64,000 nt of DNA from Arctopsyche grandis (GCF_051622035.1 NC_135358.1:9589001-9653000); one strand, 5' to 3'; counted from the stretch's first letter, positions 23,728 to 34,831 are shown. Translations and numbers: made by a program. Notes: generated by a model from the letters alone, not told the origin.

Positions 23728-24026
23728 TGGGCACATCATAAGAAGTAAAAAAATTGATCTGCTTTAGAGTGATGAAAAAATTTAATGGTGAAAACTCGAC
23801 CGGAATTGGACACGCAGCAAACGGAAAATGATCAAGAAACTCTATTGAATAATAAGCGTAGTGCCGCTTACGAACCAGTGAAAGTTTTGTCGCCAGGAAG
23901 TCTATCAGAAGTTCAGTGAAAACGTGACAAAAGACCAAAAAAAAAAAGTAATTGAACATCACAAGTCTAACGTTATGCTTTGCATGTTAGCAGTGCATCT
24001 GTGATTGTAAACTTTGCTCAAATACA
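23728..24026 (+). other. Probable 5' UTR part of the ZnT-like exon
   Basis: Begins right after a good acceptor (ATTTTCAG) and runs without an intron to the coding ATG at 24027. Several short upstream ATGs precede the start, which could damp translation. The extent is inferred from the acceptor and the large distance to any promoter-like sequence. Confidence 0.4.
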
Positions 24027-27000
24027 ATGATGAACGTGAAAAAGTGGGTGAAGAAGCGGCAGCCAGCGTCTCTATATCTGGTGTTGGTGCTATCAGTGGT
24101 TCACTTCATTGCCCAAATGGTCATCTGCCATGTGACTCATGCACTCACCCTGCTAGTTGATTCATGTCATATGCTGTGCAATATTGTAGCCCTCGTAGGC
24201 TGCATCCTCACCCTGAAGGTAGTGTACATATTATGTTATAAATTTTATTTTATTTTATTTTATTATATACATATATACCAGGAAGCCCTAAAAGGTAAAC
24301 CCCAATGCGTCTTCCTGACCAATTACATACAATACAGCATTTTTATTACATTCTGAATTACGAGACACTGAATAACTAGAAATTAACAAGACATCTATGA
24401 ATTTTAAACCTGTACATAAATTGTATTGTACATTAATCATACTCAAATAATGGTGACATAGTAAGTAGCATTAACGACACGTGTACCTTATGCGTGCGCA
24501 CTGCTCGCACTTACACTAAGCGAATCTACCCGAAGTCCCGTCATACCTACCCTGTATACGTTCTGTGCTTCTGATACTTTAGTTCCGAACTTTGCCTTAT
24601 TAAACTCGCCAGAAAGATCCAACTCAATTTTAATAATTACCATTTTAATAATTGCATCTGTGCACATCGAAATGTTACTCGTCATCTGATGTGCAATTTT
24701 TCATTCGTGAAGTCGAGAATTACGTTTAAAGCAGCCATCCAGTTAATCTGTGGTTCAGTCTGTCTGGCGCTTTTCGATCGTTTGCACCAAACCCCATTAC
24801 AGATATACTCGGAATAAATTCTTTTCAATCGAGGTCAACCCACGGGATCGAACCCGGCGCCTCTCGGTGTTAGGCAAAAGCCCAAACACCGAGCCACGCT
24901 GCTGGCTCGGTGGTTGTATGTATGTATATGTCTAAATGTATTTTTTTCTGTGTATATATATGTATGTACATACATTTATATTTTTATTTTTCTCATCTCT
25001 CAGCACACACCGTCCTAAAACCACTCCCTGGAGTGTTTTCGGTAAAATTGTATCCTTATATTTATCCTTGCTTGACAGTGATCGATAACGGTGTATCTCA
25101 TATTTGAAGAAATGTAGGAGAACCCCCACAGCGGGGAGCCAAGCACACGACGTGCCGTTCTTCCCTGTGTGATTTCACCCTTAGGGATTCTTGTAATAAT
25201 AATAATAATAATAATAATAGCTTTTATTCCAGACGATGGGGGAGAATAGTGCAATCCCCAACGCCCATATAAATAATATATAGATAATAAAAAGAGTATT
25301 GAAAAATAGTAAACAAAAAATAAATACATAAGTAAATATATAAATAGTACTAATAATAAATAATAATAATAATTTAATGTCTATTCAAGGCGGTCGGTGG
25401 AGTAGTTCCATCCATCGAACATATGTAGAATGAAGAATGCAAATGAGAAGATGCAGCAGCAAGAAGACAATTAGGCGATAAAAATATACGAAGACGTAGA
25501 GAGGCCGCTCTCATCCTGAGAATGGCTTCAAAGTGAGGCACATGCCCTTCCACAAACATTTGCGACGCGCTGCAGCTCCTAGGTAGCCCGAAAAGAGCAC
25601 AGTAGCAGTTGTTGTATTGTACCTTTATCTTCCATCTTAAAAACCGTCTAGCCAGCATATTTGCCCTTACCCAAATAGCTCTTCTTTGTCTTTCGATGTC
25701 ATGGTCATCAGAGAGATCCTCCGTCAGCAGGTGTCCCAGATACTTGACTTCCCTAATGGTTTCAAGATTACGCCTATCTAAAATAATGTTGGGGACGAAA
25801 TGAGGACCTCGACCGTATCGGAAAATCAATACCATGGATTTACTCGTATTATACCGCATATTATGCTCTGCAGCATAACTCGAGCAAACTTCCAGGAGGC
25901 GATTCAGAGCTGACTGAGAAGGCGCCAAGATAATGCACAATGCCACAATGGTCCAAACTTAAATAAATATTATATATTTTTTTATAATTGCTTGTATACT
26001 TATTGCGATAAATGCCAACTTATTGCGATATGACTATCGATTTATTTGAAAAAGTTTGTGAATTTTTTAATGTATTCCATAAAAGCTAATTCCCATAAAA
26101 AGCGTGTGCAACTCTTGCCTCATCTCAAACATCGAAAGTGACGTTTTTCTAGTCCTGTTGTATTCGTGTCGCTTTCATTTTTGGGCCTTCTACATACCTT
26201 AAATGTAAGTTTGACACCAATACGACAAGAAAATTTATTCGTATTACCTAATATTATAATATTATTTAATATGCGATACATATAATTTTTATGAATATGG
26301 TCTGCAGGATGTTGACACGAGGGACACTCGACTTTGTCCCACTTGAATTATTATAATTAAGTAAGGTAATAAATTTGAGTGAATGCGGTCGTTTTTGAAA
26401 TATTGACCAATGGCGTGAAGCTCCACAGTGCTTTTGTAAATGGAATTGGAAGTTGTTCACTTCTTATTTCGTGTCAATGTCAATACTGTTTAAGTATTCG
26501 CAAGTGGTGCACGTCTGTTAGACCAAATAGGTTTTGATCCGTAATTCTTATCCAAAGAAATATCAAACATGTCACATGTCCGTTTTATCCTTGTCATAAA
26601 TTAAATTTGACTCTGATTAAAATCTTTTTGTTGTTCCGCTGCATTTTTTTTTCGGTCTGTTTATTTTGCATTCTTATGAATATCAATCATATACTCAGTG
26701 GGGTACCGACTCTTGGTGATGTTGATGAACTCATATGTGCATGTTATTATTGTGTGCATGTGGGTACTGCGTACATTTAAAATGGAAATATAAATAATAA
26801 AAGTATTATGTATGATAATAAACAAACGACAAAAATAAGAGCATACATTCAAAAGTATTCCAGATATCCATATGTAAGATTGTGGTCACAATACGATGTG
26901 GTAAGAATGTTTACTTTGTTGAAAATAAGTTTAATAATATTATAGAAATATGTACACACATATGTAATCGTTCATTTGTTTACATTCTATGAATGTACTT

Positions 27001-30000
27001 CAGGATTCGCAAAATAAATTAATCATTGACTCCGAATTAATAGTGCATAATATCACCCATATATTAATATATAATTACAATAAGTACTTATTACAATAAG
27101 TACATATAACAAAAAGTTATAAGTACAATACATAAGTTGAATAAATATTTCATAATAGAAATAATACAAATATCATGTCCATTTATTTGTCCGGGATAAT
27201 ATCAAATGCATCTCATTTTATGTGTAATATCAATTGATTCAAGATGAATGTGCACGAACTTGAGTTTATAATACACTAGTGTATTATAGTGTATTTTTGA
27301 CTGGCTTCGCTCGGTATTTGTAATATAAATCGCTTAAACATGGCTGAAAATGAATCCTGGTCCGGAACTAAAAAATGAATCCGGATCCGGAACTGAAAAA
27401 GGATTCTGGAGCCGGAACTGAAAAAGGAATCGGGATCTGAAACAGGATCCGGAGCTGAATAAAGAATCCGGAACAGGAACTGAATAAAGAATCAGGATCC
27501 GGAACTGAAACACGAATCGGGATCCGGAACTGAAAAAGGAATCTGGATCCGGAACTGAGAAAAGAATCGGGATCTGGAACTGAAAAAAGAATCAGGATCC
27601 TGAATTACAAAAGGAATCGGGATCCGGAACTGAAACAGGAATCGGGATCCAGAACTGAAACGGGAATCGGGATCTGGAACTGAGAAAGGAATCTGGAACA
27701 GGAATTGAATAAAGAATCGGGATCCATAACTGAAAAAGGTATCGGTATCCGGAACTGAAAAAGGAATCTGAATCCTGAACTGAAATAGGAATCCATATCC
27801 GGAACTGAAAAAGGAATCAGGACCCGGAACTGAAAACGTAACAGGATCCAGTACTGAAAAGGGTATCGGGATCCAGAACTGTAAAAAGAATCGTGATCCG
27901 GAACTGAACAAAGAATCCGGAACAGGAGCTGAATAAAGAAACCGGAACAGAAATTTAACAAGGAATCGAAAACTAAATCGGAATTGATATTGATATCATC
28001 GTTATAGAAATTTTTTTCATTTTCTTCATTCACAGTTCATTGTATATATGTATGTTTATTTTTTGATTTGATAATTTTGGGCAGGTATAAATATTTGCCA
28101 ATTTATTAGTTTGTAATTTAAAAATAATTTATCATGCCATATTTTAGAATATTAAAATAAGTCGAGAAATTATTTTAGAGGATGTAACATTTTAAGGTTG
28201 GATTTGAGGCATGAAACGTAATAAACGACTGTTATTCTGGTGAAAGTTTTTAACAAAATTTATTATCAATTTTCATTAAAATTTGTGGAATAAAGCGTAA
28301 AAATGAGTTTTTAAATTATTGTTATTGTGCTTATTTTTCTATCTAAAACTTTCATTTAATATTCAAATAAGCGGTTTTTAAAAGAAAGTGTCAACATTAA
28401 AAAGCAAATCTTTTTAGATTTTTACTACATGCAAGCATATCTCATAAAATTTATTTTACATACATACATATGTATGTATAATACATATAAGCAATTTTAT
28501 TGTTTACTTCTGAATTTAAAATATATTTAAATGTACAAATGCACATATAAAGAATTCTATGTATTACAGAAACTTGTTGGTCATTTTTATTTTTATGTAT
28601 TTTTTTTATTTATAATGTACATATATAAAAAATGCATTGTATTGAAACTTTTTATAATTGTTTCAGTATCAAACTAAAAATCCAAAGATTTCAAATTCTG
28701 GTCCGCACAACAAAAACGGTAATGAAACTGAAGAAAATAATTCACAAGTCACACCAGAAAATGAGGTAAACATATTTACATTTTTACTTACATATACATA
28801 ATATGTACGTGTAATGTATGTACACATCTCGTTATTTTTTAAAAATATAAATAATAAATTTACATGGCTTTTATTTATTTTCGTAAGGATAAATCATGCA
28901 GCAAAGGAAAGGAAGGGGCATCGAAAGGAAATGACGAAAGGCAACTGAGAAATACTTTTGGATGGGCTCGAATTGAAGTACTAATGATGTTGGTTGTGTG
29001 TGTTTTATTTGGATCGTTGTGTTTTTCCGTTTTGATTGAAGCTCTTCAAACTTTGATACACATCGATCATTTGGATGCTATGCATTATCCAAGAGTTGTG
29101 TTTTCCATTGGAACAATTGGATTATTTCTTAATATATTTTGTTATTTAACCATTGGCGGTAAGACGAAATCTATATTATATTTTATATTATGTATATTTT
29201 TAATAATATGTACATTGTATATTTTAAAGGATACACATTCCATCAAGGAAGTTTTCTACATGTGACTGAAAGTGGAGATGTAGTATTGGATAGCGTGGCT
29301 ACTGTAGAATCTGTAAGGCAAGGACAAAGAGGATTATCACGTTCTCGGCGTTCAATACAAGTAAAGCCTAAATTACACGAAAGACAAGGAATAGTTGAAA
29401 TAACTAGAGATATGACTAGTGAGCTTTGTTATTAAATTTTAACTAACACATTATGTATGTCTGTATTTTGTAATTATAAAATGTTTATTTGTTTTAGGTT
29501 GTCTTTTTGTGATCGTATGTTCTTTGATAATATATTTTGTAAATCCAGATGTAGCAAAATATTTAGATCCAGCACTGGCAATCCTTTCTGCTCTGATACT
29601 TTTAGCTCTGACTTATCCATACTGTAAGATTGACTGATTTATAATTTTAATTATTGGAAAAAATGTAATATTTTTTAGGTTGAGGCTATTTGCAGGTACT
29701 ATATCTGCGAATTATTGGCTATTTGCAGGTACTATATCTGTGACAGGCACAAAGCCTTCTGCGCATACGCGTGAACTGTCACTGTCAGCGTGTTTACTGT
29801 TAACATTTTGTTTTAAACAACGTATATTTGTTTACTGTTAACATTTTGTTATATACAACGTATAATACCTACATACAAGTACAAGCCGCGAACTAGCTAA
29901 ATGATGTAAATCTATTATAATAACGTGCGAAATTTATTTGCCTCGTGTATAATGAACGATTGATTAAACAAGTCTAGCATACATTTAATGTAAGAAATTA

Positions 30001-31070
30001 TAATCAGATTATAAGTTCACGCGCAAGCGCAGAAGGCTTTGCGCCTGTCGCAGATATAGTACCTGCAAATAGCCAATTATCGCAGATATAGTACCTGCAA
30101 ATAGCCAATAATTCGCAGATAAAGTACCTGCAAATAGCCACAACCTATTTTTTAATGTATATGTTACAGTCGAATTATGTTTTTCAGTTGTAATATATTT
30201 TTTTACCAGTTGGAATGTAATTCACCATATGAATTAACTTACGTGGGTTAAACGGAATATATTCCAACGAGTCAAAATATATTACAACTATAAATACACT
30301 TCAACTGTAACATATGTATATATGTACATACATACATAAAGATCTAGTTCAATTTTAATACACAACCCAGTTGGTTTTTTATTTTCAATTTATTCCAATA
30401 AGTCAGAAGAAGCTATTATTTATATTACGTATGTATGTATGTTTATTGATTTTTGTTTATAGTAAAAGAATCTGGTTTAATATTGTTACAAACAATTCCT
30501 GGCACCATGAATATGGAAACATTAAATGCCGATATGCTAAAATCATTTCCAACCATTGTTAATATACATGATGTTCATGTGTGGCAGCTAACGACAACAA
30601 AAGTTGTTATGACTGCCCATATTATATTTCTAAATCCATCTGTAAGTACTGTTTTTTTTTTTAAATCGATAATAATTATTTCAATATAATAAAATAAATT
30701 ATTTTAGGATTACATCAGTCAATGCGATCCAATTGTAAACTTTTTACTAGAACAAGGTATTACACAAGTGACAATACAACCCGAATTTAAGTTATCAAAC
30801 ACCTCTTCGTGTAATTCTGTTGAAGACGAATGTCTTATGAAATGTAAAGGAAAAGGTTGTGATAGTAAACATTGTTGTAATAACAGGAATTCAATCAGCA
30901 GCGATGCGCCTTCTTCTATAATATCCGCTGACCCTAAGGTTTCTTTTTAATATTTACAGAATATCAAAAATATATTTTCTAAGGTTTATAAAAAATCATT
31001 TTTTATTGTGGTTTTTCAGGCGAAGTCTTCCAGTACAGAGCAAATAGAAAGTAACACCGGCAGTTCTTAG
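24027..31070 (+). CDS. SLC30A/ZnT1-like cation-efflux transporter with altered metal-site motifs
   Basis: Coding exons are 24027-24218, 28667-28765, 28888-29158, 29230-29418, 29498-29623, 30463-30641, 30708-30938 and 31020-31070 (445 aa). Six membrane segments fit the cation diffusion facilitator fold, and family blocks are clear: LRNTFGWARIEVLMM, EALQTLIHIDH, GGYTFHQGSFLHV, LKESGLILLQTIP, VHVWQL and TTIQPEF-like VTIQPEF. The cytoplasmic C-terminal domain is present, followed by a Cys-rich tail (CLMKCKGKGCDSKHCC). Zn transport in this family uses HxxxD in membrane segments 2 and 5. Here segment 2 reads H48-MLC-N52 (Asp replaced by Asn) and segment 5 aligns as E244-ITR-D248 (His replaced by Glu). 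The usual His-rich loop is absent. It may carry another ion, be inactive, or act as a heterodimer partner. Exon 1 to 2 is separated by a 4.4-kb intron full of repeats. A second ATG follows the first directly. Confidence 0.88.
24238..24470 (-). mobile_element. SINE tail half, interrupted by a MITE
   Basis: The reverse complement matches the 3' half of the SINE at 34130-34600, from ACCTACTATGTCACCACTAT through ACGAGACATCTATG-type text to the TAAAA tail at 24238. The 5' tRNA-like half resumes at 24796, with an inverted-repeat element between; about 120 bp of the SINE body is missing at the junction. Confidence 0.75.
24471..24795. mobile_element. TIR element, GGTGCAAACGATCGA family, copy 1
   Basis: The right end (TCGATCGTTTGCACCAAACC) and inner AATCTGTGGTTCAGTCTGTC match the copy at 40461-40812. 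The interior contains ACGTGTACCTTATGCGTGCG and CTCAATTTTAATAATT and no credible transposase. It lies inside a minus-strand SINE, so it inserted after that SINE. Confidence 0.72.
24796..24910 (-). mobile_element. SINE tRNA-like head
   Basis: On the minus strand the segment reads GCAGCGTGGCTCGGTG, a tRNA-like A-box region, then GGGTTCGATCCCGT, a near-perfect B box, then TGACCTCGATTGAAAAGAAT as in the SINE at 34130. It is the promoter-bearing head of the SINE whose tail is at 24238-24470. Confidence 0.85.
25192..25934 (-). mobile_element. 5'-truncated LINE, reverse-transcriptase C-terminal region
   Basis: The minus-strand frame 25946-25374 contains LAPSQSALNRLLEVCSSYAA, TSKSMVLIF, EVKYLGHLLTED and DIERQRRAIWVRANMLARRF, then VQYNN and LLFGLPRSCSASQMFVEG-like text, the thumb and connection region of a LINE polymerase. 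The catalytic ADD core lies beyond the truncation. A deletion between FLRWK and VQYNN is likely. The 3' end is a TTATTATT microsatellite at 25194-25218. The clade is not assigned. Confidence 0.8.
25935..25970 (+). mobile_element. Terminal scrap of the 55.5-kb LINE family
   Basis: CAATGCCACAATGGTCCAAA followed by CTTAAATAAATA matches the extreme 3' end of the LINE at 57220-57250. It abuts the truncated 5' end of the minus-strand LINE, so the latter probably inserted into it. Confidence 0.6.
25971..27275. other. Unannotated intron sequence
   Basis: Part of the first coding intron of the ZnT-like gene. I see only AT-rich text with microsatellite patches and short open frames without recognisable features. 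Confidence 0.45.
27276..28040 (-). mobile_element. Helitron-like element with internal minisatellite
   Basis: On the minus strand the element ends CCGAGCGAAGCC, then a short spacer and CTAG followed by a host T (27275-27279), matching the 3' end at 60690-60728. The distal (5') limit is unclear and is placed after the minisatellite. It lies antisense in the ZnT-like intron. Confidence 0.6.
27340..27975. repeat. Minisatellite, about 24-bp unit (GGATCCGGAACTGAAAAAGG-like)
   Basis: About 25 imperfect tandem copies of a GAATC-GGGATCCGGAACTGAAAAA unit, with variants of 18 and 24 bp. The long minus-strand frames here (Phe/Ser/Pro-Asp repeats) are artefacts of the repeat. Confidence 0.9.
28041..28666. 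other. AT-rich end of the ZnT-like intron
   Basis: No gene or clear repeat is visible apart from a TACATACATACATATGTATG palindromic microsatellite near 28458-28480. The segment ends in the exon 2 acceptor TTGTTTCAG. Confidence 0.5.
29678..30145. mobile_element. Mutator-like MITE with 9-bp target duplication, copy 1
   Basis: Flanked by exact TATTTTTTA on both sides (29669-29677 and 30146-30154). The ends are inverted (GGTTGWGGCTATTTGCAGGT), and each arm carries a tandem repeat of GGCTATTTGCAGGTACTATA. Nine-bp duplications are typical of Mutator-like elements. No transposase is present. It lies in the ZnT-like intron before exon 6. A sister copy is at 38311-38685. Confidence 0.85.
30161..30313. 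mobile_element. 152-bp palindromic MITE
   Basis: Ends ATGTTACAGTCGAA and the inverted ATGTTACAGTTGAA enclose a near-palindromic body with repeated AGTTGTAATATATTTT arms. It sits 15 bp from the Mutator-like MITE in the same intron. Related pieces occur near 10900, 16915 and 17480. Confidence 0.65.
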
Positions 31071-32713
31071 TTAATAACTAAGGATAGTTTGCAAGGACAT
31101 TATGTATTAAATAAATATCGACTGAAGCACTGACCGTAATTCTGGTCAAAAATGTACAAATCATTTGTAGATGAGCTGTGATTATTTTAAGGCGTATTTT
31201 ATTTGTAAATATTATAAGACTGTTGAACGATGTACGATGTCTAAAAATACATAATTTGGAAGAAGCAAATGCTTTTATTTTTCTTTTCGGATATAGTTTT
31301 AATGGATAACTTTTTCGTTGGAGAATCACATTAATTACGACATCTACAAAAAACATATTCAATTTTAAATAATTGTTTCTGTGAATGCCTAAAGATACCG
31401 CTAAGCTACAAAGCATTTATTTTATAAAATATTATTTTAAAAAAGTTGAACATATGTATATTGTAAAATGGTATATAAAGTTACAATGGCAAATTGCCAT
31501 TTAATTAAACCTCGTATACGTACCTTGCAAGTAATTAAACTAGCCTGGTGTATGCAATCTGTATTTGGTTGCCATTTATATATAATGATAATAAAAACAA
31601 GTCGTATATTCAGTAATAAATATCTATCAATATCCGAGTAGGCTATTCTTCAAAATTCTATAGTTTTGCCTAAACATATTTAAAGTGGTTATTTAGTCTA
31701 TGCACATATGCATGTTTACCTTCATACATTGTACTCTACAATTAAAATACCATACAAGACTTGAATGCCATGAATGTATGCAAATATTTTTTTAGAAAAA
31801 CAATTAACAAGAGAAACAGGTTCTGTTCACTGTTGTATTATAATATATAATATATGTACATATATTCAAAGTTGGGTAAAATAAATCTTCCACATTTACT
31901 AATGTATATATTTTTTACATCTGTAATACCAATTTATCCACGTATGCATTTATTTTCCATTTTTAGAGCACAATAGTAAGTGGGTAGGGCAGCATTTTAG
32001 CAAAAATAATCAGGGCAGCATTTTAAAGATTGCCATAAATTAGGGGGATCGAATTTTAAATGATAATCTATTACAATTTATTGTCTTTCAATTGTAAGTT
32101 CCTTTGGATATTATTTTCTACTAGTGCTTTGCCCATCCACATATCAGCAGGTGTCTTTGGAAAGGAATTGCTATTAAATTATATTTGCATTTAAAATGAA
32201 AAAACTTTAGTTAAAAGTAAATTGTATTGGTAAAATGTATGTATCATCATTCTTAAATTTTATTTGAGCTCTACATATGTATTTTGATTACGTGGGATGC
32301 CACACATACCGTCGCATTGTTGTGTAGTTAATATAACTAGCATACATCTTTACAAATTCTTACAGACCTTCACAAAGTCTTCATTGACAATACATAATAC
32401 TTACATATAGTGCCAAATAAGGAATATGTATAAAAAGTTTTCAAATAAAAATGTAATGTATTGTAAATATATACATACATATATGTTCATATATGTATAT
32501 GAATGTACATACAAGAACATAGTGCATGTAGATATTATATATGGTCAATAGGAATATGTTGAATCTTTATAAACCATGACCGACTATTTGTTAGTTGCTC
32601 GTATATTTTTTTAATGAATAAATTATCTTATTTAATTCTACATTTATTACTTGTATATAAACAACAGAACGACCTTGACCAATTTCGCTAATAGAAATGG
32701 GCAATATATTTGA
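31071..32713. other. 3' flank of the ZnT-like gene
   Basis: The ZnT-like 3' UTR begins here; AATAAA occurs about 40 bp after the stop (TTAAATAAATATCG). The remaining 1.5 kb is AT-rich, with microsatellite patches near 32470-32515 and no gene that I can support. Confidence 0.5.
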
Positions 32714-32879
32714 CTAGTGTTGGACCCGTTGATTTCAACGGGTGGTTTCGAAAAGGAATTGAAACTCGAATAAAAATAAAGTTAAAGATATTGAATCGAC
32801 TGGTTTCGGAAAGAAATTGATGCACGAATTACGAAGTGATTACGAATTACGAACTACGTTTTGTGCATCGCCGACCTCC

Positions 32880-33330
32880 TGACGCCTTTGCCCCCGATGC
32901 CTCCGTCGCTCCGGGGCCTTCGGCCCCAGCGCCGCCGACGCCTCCGGCGCCCCCGACGCCTTCGGCACCCCGGGGGCTTCGCCCCCAGCGCCGCCGACGC
33001 CTCCGGCGCCCCCAGCACCCCCGATGCCTTCGGCACCCCGGGGGCTTCGCCCCCAGCGCCGCCGACGCCTCCGGCGCCCCCAGCCCCCCCGATGCCTTCG
33101 GCACCCCGGGCGCTTCGCCCCCAGCGTCCCCGATGCCTTCGGCATCCCGTCGCCCCCAGCCCCCCCGATGCCTTCGGCACCCCGGGGGCTTCGCCCCCAG
33201 CGTCCCCGATGCCTTCGGCATCCCGTGGGCTTCGCCCCCAGCGCCGCCGACGCCTCCGGCGCCCCCAGCGCCCCGATGCCTTTGGCACCCCGGGGGCTTC
33301 GCCCCCTGCGCCGCCAGCGCCCCCGGCAAT
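32880..33330. repeat. GC-rich tandem array of TTCG-capped hairpins
   Basis: Imperfect copies of a 40-60 bp unit built from short self-complementary blocks: GGGGGCTTCGCCCCC, GCCTTCGGC and GCCGACGCCTCCGGCGCC. GC content is extreme against the AT-rich surroundings. The long Pro/Arg-rich or Gly/Arg-rich frames on both strands result from the repeat and have no start or splice context, so I do not call them genes. Confidence 0.9.
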
Positions 33331-33695
33331 GAAAAAACTGAAAAAATGAAAAAAATGAAAAAAATGAAAAACTGAAAAAATGAAAAAAATGAAAAAACTG
33401 AAAAAATGAAAAAAATGAAAAAACTGAAAAAATGAAAAAAATGAAAAAACTGAAAAAATGAAAAAAATGAAAAAACTGAAAAAATGAAAAAAATGAAAAA
33501 AATGAAAAAACTGAAAAAATGAAAAAAATGAAAAAACTGAAAAAATGAAAAAAATGAAAAAAATGAAAAAACTGAAAAAATGAAAAAAATGAAAAAACTG
33601 AAAAAATGAAAAAAATGAAAAAACTGAAAAAATGAAAAAAATGAAAAAACTGAAAAAATGAAAAAAATTAAAAAACTGAAAAATATGAAAAAAAA
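33330..33695. repeat. A-rich minisatellite (CTGAAAAAATGAAAAA units)
   Basis: About 15 tandem copies of a 24-25 bp unit made of ATGAAAAA and CTGAAAAA blocks, directly joined to the GC-rich array. The Phe-rich minus-strand frames are artefacts of it. Confidence 0.9.
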
Positions 33696-33959
33696 AAAAA
33701 ATTTGTTCCCCATACTGGTTGATGGTTGATCGTCCGTCACATACAAATATACAAATATACAAATATATTTAGCGACAGTCCGTTTTTATATATATTATTG
33801 AACAGTTTTATAATTCGTAGTTATTTGAATTTTTACAAATCTTAAATTGTTATATTAATGATATATATACAAATGAATGTCTATTAAATTAAATTAAATT
33901 TTTTAATAGATATCTATACAAATGAATGTCTATTAAATTAAATTTAATTGTTTAATAAA

Positions 33960-34739
33960 TTAAATTGTTATATATACAAATGAATGTCTGTGTGTGTGTG
34001 TCTCGAGTAGGCTTCTAAGCCACTGAAGCGATTACGATGGAACTTTCAGGATTTGTTGTATGCATGTCCGGGAAGATTACTGTGAAAAAAAACGGGAAAA
34101 AACGGGAATGAGTGTCATTCGCTATAATTTCGCAGCAGCGTGGCTCGGTCGTTAAGCTTCTGCTTAACACTGAGAGGCGCCGAGTTCGATCCCTTGAGCT
34201 GACCTCGATTGAAAAAGAATTTTTCTGAGTATATCTGTAATGCTGCTGGTCAGACCAGGATTTGTGACTCCTGGTTGATCGTTTCCTATCAGAGTTTGCC
34301 AATTTTCTCTGATTTCATTGTTGAAACGATTCCCGATTAAAAATTGGCTAAAAATCCTTCCTACCTACTATGTCACCACTATTTGAGTATGATTAATGTA
34401 AATATTACAATAAAAATGTATGTACAATTCATAGATGTCTCGTTAATTGTCGAGTTTGTCAGTGTCTCGTAATTTAGCGACTTATTTATATAATAAAAAA
34501 TGCTGTATTGTTTGTAATTTGGCGAATTGGGGTTTACCTGTAATGCCTTCCTGGTATGAAATAAAATAAAATAAAATAAATAAATAAAATAAATAAATAA
34601 TTTGAAATGTTTTCGCGTCGCGACCAGGGTGTTCACTGCCTGCGTTGTTCTGAAAGATGGGAACGGGAACGGGAACGAGAACGGAAACGGGAATTGCATG
34701 CGTTATTGTGGCATTGCAACGCATGCAGGGTTCAGCTAG
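33960..34739 (+). mobile_element. Non-autonomous Helitron with a nested SINE
   Basis: The 5' part (AATGAATGTCTGTGTGTG, then GATGGAACTTTCAGGATTTG and TGCATGTCCGGGAAGATTAC) matches the Helitron 5' region at 60729-60862. The 3' end has a hairpin with stem GCATGCGTT/AACGCATGC (about 34695-34726), then AGGGTTCAG and CTAG|T at 34736-34740. Between them is a complete SINE. No Rep/helicase is encoded. It ends about 90 bp upstream of the WAP gene TATA box. Confidence 0.78.
34130..34600 (+). mobile_element. Full-length tRNA-derived SINE
   Basis: The head has an A-box-like GTGGCTCGGTCGTTAAG and a B box GAGTTCGATCCC (about 34183). The body includes GATTTGTGACTCCTGG and CCTATCAGAGTTTGCCAATT. The tail is AAATAAAATAAATAAATAA. 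A short ATAATTT repeat flanks it (about 34124 and 34599), fitting target-primed insertion. Partial or reverse copies are at 20275, 24238-24910 and 58136-58604. Confidence 0.88.
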
Positions 34740-34831
34740 TTGTTATATAAAATTTTTGATTAATCAAGAAGTTTAAGTGTCTTTAAAGTAATTCAAAACA
34801 AGTTCTTGATCACACGTTTACGAGCCGAGCT

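Larger units (their letters stand above)
32714..33790 (-). mobile_element. Helitron-like element carrying two minisatellites
   Basis: The minus-strand 3' end has the Helitron signature: a stem-loop ACCCGTTGAAATCAACGGGT at 32724-32743, then a short spacer and CTAG (32714-32717) followed by host T. The body holds the GC-rich array 32880-33330 and the A-rich array 33330-33690. The 5' end is not certain and is placed near 33790. Confidence 0.6.

Noticed and set aside
24740-24905. A tRNA gene on the minus strand
   Set aside because: A and B boxes are present, but the sequence continues into a SINE body and cannot fold as a full cloverleaf; it is the SINE head. The same holds for 34130 and 58604.
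27492-28033. Two overlapping minus-strand frames with FQFRIPIPFSV-like repeats
   Set aside because: They are translations of the 24-bp minisatellite in an intron; open in two frames by repeat structure only.
27340-33695. A CRISPR array
   Set aside because: Tandem repeats here have no unique spacers of constant length, and the DNA is clearly animal.
32836-33762. Long Pro/Arg-rich, Gly/Arg-rich and Phe-rich open frames on both strands
   Set aside because: They are produced by the GC-rich and A-rich minisatellites, are open in several frames at once, and have no start, splice or domain context.
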